This document shows positions 5,419 to 9,031 of a DNA stretch of 9,031 nt, in pieces. This DNA comes from Solirubrobacterales bacterium (GTDB lineage Bacteria > Actinomycetota > Thermoleophilia > Solirubrobacterales > Solirubrobacteraceae), in assembly GCA_009781575.1 (NCBI GenBank), contig WQXW01000053.1, positions 1 to 9,031 of the forward strand, in the 5' to 3' direction. The notes under the pieces are model-generated. The model was not told the DNA's origin, did not search any database, and saw only the letters and a list, made by a program, of their open reading frames with translations. Each line of letters begins with the position of its first letter. Position 1 is the stretch's first letter. Both the position numbers and the translations under genes were made by a program.

Positions 5419-7116
5419 ATGCCGGAGCACGACGTTCTGATCATCGGCGCCGGCCTGGCCGGCCAGCGCGCCGCACTGGCCGCCGCGCAGGCGGGGGCCA
5501 GCGTGGCGATCGTGAGCAAGGTGCACCCGGTGCGCTCGCACTCGGTGGCGGCGGCGGGGGGCATCAACGCGGCGATCAGCGTGGAGGACGACTGGCGCTC
5601 GCACGCGTACGACACGGTGAAGGGCTCCGACTACCTGGGCGACCAGGACGCGATCGAAATCATGTGCTCGGAGGCGCCGGGTGAGGTGATGCACCTGGAG
5701 CACATCGGCGTGACGTTCCACCGCAACGAGGAGGGCCGTCTGGACCTGCGCGCCTTCGGGGGGGCCTCGCTGAAGCGCACCGCCTACGTGGCGGACATCA
5801 CCGGCCAGGCGATCCTGCACGTGCTGTACGAGCAGCTGATGAAGCGCCACGAGCGCGTGGCGCGCCTGGAGGAGTGGTTCGTGACCTCGCTGCTGCTCGA
5901 CGACTCCGGCGCGTGCGCGGGGGTGGTGGCGCGCGATGTGCGCTCGGGGCGCCTGGAGGCGCTGATCGCGCGCAACGTGATCCTCGCCTCCGGCGGCGCG
6001 GGCCAGGTGTACCACCCCACGACCAACGCGCTGATCGTGACGGGCGACGGCATCGCGCAGGCCTACCGCGCGGGCGCGCCGCTGATGGACATGGAGATGG
6101 TCCAGTACCACCCCACCACGCTGGTGGAGAACGGCCTGCTGATCACCGAGGGCGCGCGCGGGGAGGGCGCGATCCTGCTCAACAGCGAGGGCGAGCGGTT
6201 CATGGAGCGCTACGCGCCCAACAAGCTCGACCTGGCCTCGCGCGATGTGGTCTCGCGCGCGGAGCAGACCGAGATCCTCGAGGGGCGCGGCGCGGGCGCC
6301 GACAAAGCGGGCATCTACCTCGACATCACCAAGGTCCCGCGCAAGCGCACGCTGGAGGCGCTGCGCGAGATCGTCAACATCGGCCGCGACTTCGCCGGTG
6401 TGGACATCACGCGCGAGCCGATCCTGATCCGCCCCGGCCAGCACTACATCATGGGCGGCGTGAAGACCGACTCCAACGGCGCCACGCCGCTCCAGGGGCT
6501 GTACGCGGCGGGCGAGGTGGCGTGCGTGTCGGTGCACGGGGGCAACCGCCTCGGCGCCAACTCGCTGCTGGATACGCTGGTGTTCGGCCGGCGCGCCGGC
6601 GAGCACGCGGCGGCGCGCGCGCAATCGATGCCCATGCCAGAGCCCTCCACCTCCAGCCGCCTCGCCGACGAGGCGCGCGCGATCGATGAGATCATCGCCC
6701 GCCCGCGCGGCGGCGGGCGGCGGGTGTCGGAGATCAAGGCCGAGCTGGGGCAGACCATGAACGAGCACGTGGCGGTGTACCGCGACCAGCAGGGCCTGCA
6801 GCGCGCGCTGGAGGTGGTGGGGCGCCTGAAGGAGGAGTCGCGCAAGGCCTACATCGACGACCGCGGCACGATCTTCAACCAGGACGTGCTGGGCGCGATC
6901 GAGCTGTCCTACATGCTGGACTGCGCCGAGGCCACCGTGGTGGCGGCGCTCGAGCGCAAGGAGTCGCGCGGCGCGCAGTTCCGCACCGATTTCCCCGCGC
7001 GCGACGACGAGCGGTGGCTCGAGCACATCACGATCACCGCCGGCCCCGACGGCCCACGGCTGGGGCGCGCGCCGGTGACGATCACCCAGTGGCAGCCGGA
7101 GGAGCGCAAGTACTGA
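5419..7116 (+). CDS. sdhA: succinate dehydrogenase/fumarate reductase flavoprotein subunit
   Basis: Catalytic flavoprotein subunit that oxidises succinate to fumarate (or the reverse) and passes electrons to the iron-sulfur subunit encoded next. Counting from ATG 5419 (565 residues): FAD-binding IIGAGLAG at 8-15; RSHSVAAAGGIN at 39-50, whose His41 is at the position of the covalent FAD attachment; active-site QYHPTT at 229-234 and TEGARGEGA at 243-251 with Arg247 as the likely proton-transfer arginine; GQHYIMGG at 340-347 with His342; and ACVSVHGGNRLGANSLLD at 368-385 with Arg377. All substrate-binding residues are therefore present. There is no Tat or other signal peptide, so the enzyme should face the cytoplasm, unlike the Tat-exported MfrA of epsilonproteobacterial fumarate reductases. 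GTG 5407 is an in-frame alternative adding four residues; neither start has a clear ribosome site. The stop overlaps the start of a mini-ORF leading to sdhB. Confidence 0.95.
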   Translation: MPEHDVLIIGAGLAGQRAALAAAQAGASVAIVSKVHPVRSHSVAAAGGINAAISVEDDWRSHAYDTVKGSDYLGDQDAIEIMCSEAPGEVMHLEHIGVTFHRNEEGRLDLRAFGGASLKRTAYVADITGQAILHVLYEQLMKRHERVARLEEWFVTSLLLDDSGACAGVVARDVRSGRLEALIARNVILASGGAGQVYHPTTNALIVTGDGIAQAYRAGAPLMDMEMVQYHPTTLVENGLLITEGARGEGAILLNSEGERFMERYAPNKLDLASRDVVSRAEQTEILEGRGAGADKAGIYLDITKVPRKRTLEALREIVNIGRDFAGVDITREPILIRPGQHYIMGGVKTDSNGATPLQGLYAAGEVACVSVHGGNRLGANSLLDTLVFGRRAGEHAAARAQSMPMPEPSTSSRLADEARAIDEIIARPRGGGRRVSEIKAELGQTMNEHVAVYRDQQGLQRALEVVGRLKEESRKAYIDDRGTIFNQDVLGAIELSYMLDCAEATVVAALERKESRGAQFRTDFPARDDERWLEHITITAGPDGPRLGRAPVTITQWQPEERKY

Positions 7117-7202
7117 TGGCCGAGCGGGCACCGATCGCGCGGGAGGCGCGCGCACCGACGGCCGAGCAGGCACCGATCGCGCGGGAGGCGCGCACGCGCT
7201 GA
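7116..7202 (+). CDS. 28-codon mini-ORF between sdhA and sdhB, made of two 14-residue repeats
   Basis: ATG 7116 overlaps the sdhA stop (TGATG) and the stop at 7200-7202 overlaps the sdhB ATG (TGATG again). The product would be MAERAPIAREARAP followed by TAEQAPIAREARTR, ten of fourteen positions identical. A GGAGGAG at 7098-7104, inside the sdhA 3' end and 11 bases before the ATG, would serve as ribosome site. No known family is recognised. It may be a translational bridge rather than a functional peptide. Its coding status is uncertain because it arises from a DNA duplication. Confidence 0.35.
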   Translation: MAERAPIAREARAPTAEQAPIAREARTR

Positions 7203-7210
7203 TGGCCGAG
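7117..7210 (+). repeat. 42-base tandem duplication in the sdhA-sdhB junction
   Basis: The GCCGAGC-type unit start recurs at 7119 and 7161 (period 42), and GCCGAG appears a third time at 7205 within the sdhB start. The two full copies share a long identical block (GCACCGATCGCGCGGGAGGC, 20 bases quoted). Each copy carries a GGGAGG (7141-7146, 7183-7188); the second lies 13 bases before the sdhB ATG. The third partial copy means the repeat was seeded from the ATGGCCGAG start of sdhB or the reverse. Confidence 0.85.
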
Positions 7211-8374
7211 GAGCACAGACCGCCGGAGAGCTTTCGCCTGCGCCTGCGCCGGTACGACCCCGAGTCGGGCGAGGCGCCCTACTGGGATGAGCACACGGTC
7301 GAGCTCGAGGGGCACCGCTCGGTGCTGGAGGGCATCCTGCAGGCCAAGGCGCGCTTCGACGGCTCGATCGGCATCCGCTGCTCCTGCCGCGCGGCGATCT
7401 GCGGCTCCTGCGGGGTGCGGATCAACGGCGAACCGGGCCTGGCGTGCCACACCCACCTCGACCACGCGCGCAGCTCGAGCTCGGGCGGGGAGGGCGTGAT
7501 CGAGGTGGAGCCGATGGGCAACATGCCGGTGCTCAAGGACCTGATCGTGGACATGGACGCGGTGCACTGGAAGAAGATCCACCGCGTGACCCCGTGGCTG
7601 ATCAACCGCCAGCCGGTGCCGGAGCGCGAGTACGTGGTGGAGCGGGAGTCGATGGTGGACGTCACCCAGACGATGGCCTGCATCCAGTGTGGCGCGTGCG
7701 TGTCGGACTGCCTCTCGATGGAGGTGGACCCCGGCTTCATCGGGCCCGCGGCGCTCTCGAAGGCGTACCGCTTCGTGGGCGACCCGCGCGACGCCCAGCA
7801 GCGCGAGCGCCTGAAGGACCTCGCGGCCGACCCGCTGGGAATCTACGACTGCACCCACTGCTTCAAGTGCGTGCAGGCGTGTCCCAAGGATGTCAACCCA
7901 ATGGGCCAGATCATGCGGTTGCGCCGCATCGCGGGCACCGATCAGGGGATCGACGACCCCCACAACGGGCGCCGCCACGAGGAGGCGTTCACCACGCTGG
8001 TGCGCGACTACGGACTCAACCACGAGGCCGAGCTGCTGGCGCGCTCCTACGGGGGCAACTCGTGGTTTGGCAAGTTCCACCCGGCGGCCGCCAGGGAGCT
8101 GCTGTCGTCGGTGTCGATCATCGTGAAGGCGGTGATGCGGCGCAAGGTCGACCCGCGCATCGCGCTGCTGGGCCACAGGATCCCGCCCAAGGACCTGCAG
8201 AGCGTGCGCACGATCTACGAGCGCGTGGAGAGCCGTCCGCGGCGCAACGAGCTCAACCTCTACATCTCGGGCGCCGAGGAGGAGGGCGACTCCCAGGAGG
8301 CGCACGCGCAGGCGCCGGCGCCGGCCGCCGCGCAGCACCCGGCGGGGGGAGCGCAGGGGAGCGTGCAGCAGTGA
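7202..8374 (+). CDS. sdhB: class E type succinate dehydrogenase/fumarate reductase iron-sulfur subunit
   Basis: Iron-sulfur subunit (390 residues) passing electrons from SdhA's FAD toward the CCG subunit. The plant-type ferredoxin domain carries the [2Fe-2S] ligands Cys62, Cys67, Cys70 and Cys82. The second domain carries Cys160-x2-Cys163-x2-Cys166-x3-Cys170 and Cys217-x2-Cys220-x2-Cys223-x3-Cys227-Pro. Classical SdhB has no cysteine at the place of Cys220 and binds [2Fe-2S], [4Fe-4S] and [3Fe-4S]. The extra cysteine is known from archaeal class E enzymes (Acidianus, Sulfolobus), where centre 3 is a second [4Fe-4S]; the same is inferred here. The protein is much longer than classical SdhB (about 240). 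Residues after about 240 form an extension ending in a low-complexity Ala/Pro/Gln tail (365-390). ATG 7202 is chosen for its TGATG overlap with the mini-ORF. The stop overlaps the next start (GTGA). Confidence 0.93.
   Translation: MAEEHRPPESFRLRLRRYDPESGEAPYWDEHTVELEGHRSVLEGILQAKARFDGSIGIRCSCRAAICGSCGVRINGEPGLACHTHLDHARSSSSGGEGVIEVEPMGNMPVLKDLIVDMDAVHWKKIHRVTPWLINRQPVPEREYVVERESMVDVTQTMACIQCGACVSDCLSMEVDPGFIGPAALSKAYRFVGDPRDAQQRERLKDLAADPLGIYDCTHCFKCVQACPKDVNPMGQIMRLRRIAGTDQGIDDPHNGRRHEEAFTTLVRDYGLNHEAELLARSYGGNSWFGKFHPAAARELLSSVSIIVKAVMRRKVDPRIALLGHRIPPKDLQSVRTIYERVESRPRRNELNLYISGAEEEGDSQEAHAQAPAPAAAQHPAGGAQGSVQQ
8355..8361 (+). promoter_or_regulatory. Shine-Dalgarno site of sdhE
   Basis: AGGGGAG within the sdhB 3' end lies 9 bases before GTG 8371. 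It supports that GTG, which overlaps the sdhB stop as GTGA, as the start of the CCG subunit. Confidence 0.6.
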
Positions 8375-9031
8375 AGGTCGCCTACTGGCCGGGGTGTGTG
8401 AGCCGCGGCTTCACCCCCGAGTTGCACGGCTCGATGGCGAAGGTGGCGCCGCTGCTGGACATCGAGCTGGTGGCACTGGACCGCGCGAGCTGTTGCGGCG
8501 CGGGCGTGATCGCGGAGCACAACCAGGAGCTGGCGGACACGCTCAACGCGCGCACCTTCGCGCTGGCGCAGGCGGTGGAGGGCGCGGAGCTCATGATGAA
8601 CATCTGCTCCACCTGCCAGGGCGCGCAGAGCGAGTGCCAGGAGCGCCTGGACGCGAGCGCGGAATACCGCGAGCAGATCAACGCGACGCTCGCCGGCGAG
8701 GGACTCTCCTATGAGAATGATCCCTCCCGCCCGCTCACCAACAAGAACTTCCTGTGGCTGCTGGTCGAGGAGATCGGCCTCGACGAGCTGCGCGCGCGCG
8801 TGCGCCGCCCGCTGACCGACCTGAAGGTGGGGCCCTTCTATGGCTGCTACATCGTGCGCCCCCGCGCGCGCCTGGGCATCGGCGAGGAGCACCCGCGCGA
8901 CCGCTATCTGGGTCAGGTGATCGAGGCGCTGGGCGGCACGGTGATCGAGTACGCCGGCACCCACAAGTGCTGCGGCTTTCCGATCATCACCATGAACAAG
9001 GAGGCGTCGCTGCGCCAGGCTGGGCGCCACC
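8371..9031 (+). CDS. sdhE: CCG-domain (HdrB-like) subunit of class E succinate:quinone reductase, partial
   Basis: N-terminal 220 residues of a subunit with two cysteine-rich CCG domains, the fold of heterodisulfide reductase HdrB. In class E succinate:quinone reductases this subunit (named SdhE, or SdhC in some archaea) replaces the heme-bearing membrane anchors and links the enzyme to the quinone pool. Domain one is complete: Cys9, 31 residues, Cys41-Cys42-Gly43, 35 residues, Cys79-x2-Cys82, matching the CX31-38-CCG-X~35-CXXC pattern. Domain two starts with GCY at 158-160 (Cys159) and Cys200-Cys201-Gly202 after 40 residues; its CXXC lies past the right edge. No transmembrane segment is visible, so membrane contact may be through amphipathic helices or a further subunit downstream. 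It follows sdhB with a four-base GTGA overlap, placing it in the same operon. Related CCG proteins (GlpC, GlcF, HdrB) are less likely given its position directly after sdhAB. Confidence 0.88.
   Translation, partial: MKVAYWPGCVSRGFTPELHGSMAKVAPLLDIELVALDRASCCGAGVIAEHNQELADTLNARTFALAQAVEGAELMMNICSTCQGAQSECQERLDASAEYREQINATLAGEGLSYENDPSRPLTNKNFLWLLVEEIGLDELRARVRRPLTDLKVGPFYGCYIVRPRARLGIGEEHPRDRYLGQVIEALGGTVIEYAGTHKCCGFPIITMNKEASLRQAGRH

Noticed and set aside
3604..7173. A 1189-codon open frame on the minus strand, with similar long antisense frames at 2418-3743 and 7082-8338
   Set aside because: They lie opposite well-identified genes, are dominated by Arg, His, Ala and Gln, and show no recognisable domain. 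Open antisense frames are expected when third codon positions are almost all G or C.
5419..9031. Methanogen thiol:fumarate reductase (TfrAB) or periplasmic MfrABE
   Set aside because: TfrB fuses the iron-sulfur and CCG parts in one protein, whereas here they are separate genes. MfrA carries a Tat signal, which this SdhA lacks.

Overview
The window is very GC-rich, with G or C at nearly every third codon position, GTG starts and short or overlapping gene junctions. With the mix of genes present, this suggests a high-GC actinobacterium, possibly of the Thermoleophilia/Solirubrobacterales type. That placement is inference from gene style; no marker gene is present.

Layout. At the left edge the 5' part of an NAD-type isocitrate dehydrogenase gene runs on the minus strand (537 to 1). 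A roughly 200-base divergent spacer separates it from a plus-strand block: an AidB-like acyl-CoA dehydrogenase (742-2406), then an M50 site-2 protease with CBS domains (2490-3656). A 205-base AT-richer spacer follows, with a good intrinsic terminator, a perfect 14-base palindrome and a small inverted repeat. Next come a GT39/PMT-type membrane mannosyltransferase (3862-5337), sdhA (5419-7116), sdhB (7202-8374) and a CCG-domain (HdrB-like) subunit gene, sdhE, that runs off the right edge (8371-9031).

The last three genes look like a non-classical 'class E' succinate:quinone reductase or fumarate reductase. In this type an SdhE subunit with cysteine-rich CCG domains replaces the heme-bearing membrane subunits SdhC/SdhD. 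SdhB carries the matching extra cysteine (CxxCxxCxxxCP), which predicts a [4Fe-4S] centre where classical enzymes have [3Fe-4S]. With isocitrate dehydrogenase at the other end, the window holds two TCA-cycle functions, although not in one operon.

The most unusual feature is the junctions. Three of the spacers between co-directional genes are built from local tandem duplications of the junction itself. Between aidB and the protease gene, six degenerate 17/18-base units each carry an ATGA-type motif. They form an unbroken chain of three mini-ORFs, each start overlapping the previous stop, from the aidB stop to the protease start. Between sdhA and sdhB a 42-base unit is duplicated and forms a 28-codon mini-ORF joined to both genes by TGATG overlaps. 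After the mannosyltransferase, a 19-base segment carrying its stop codon recurs 43 bases later. The first two look like termination-reinitiation relays preserved, or created, by repeat expansion.
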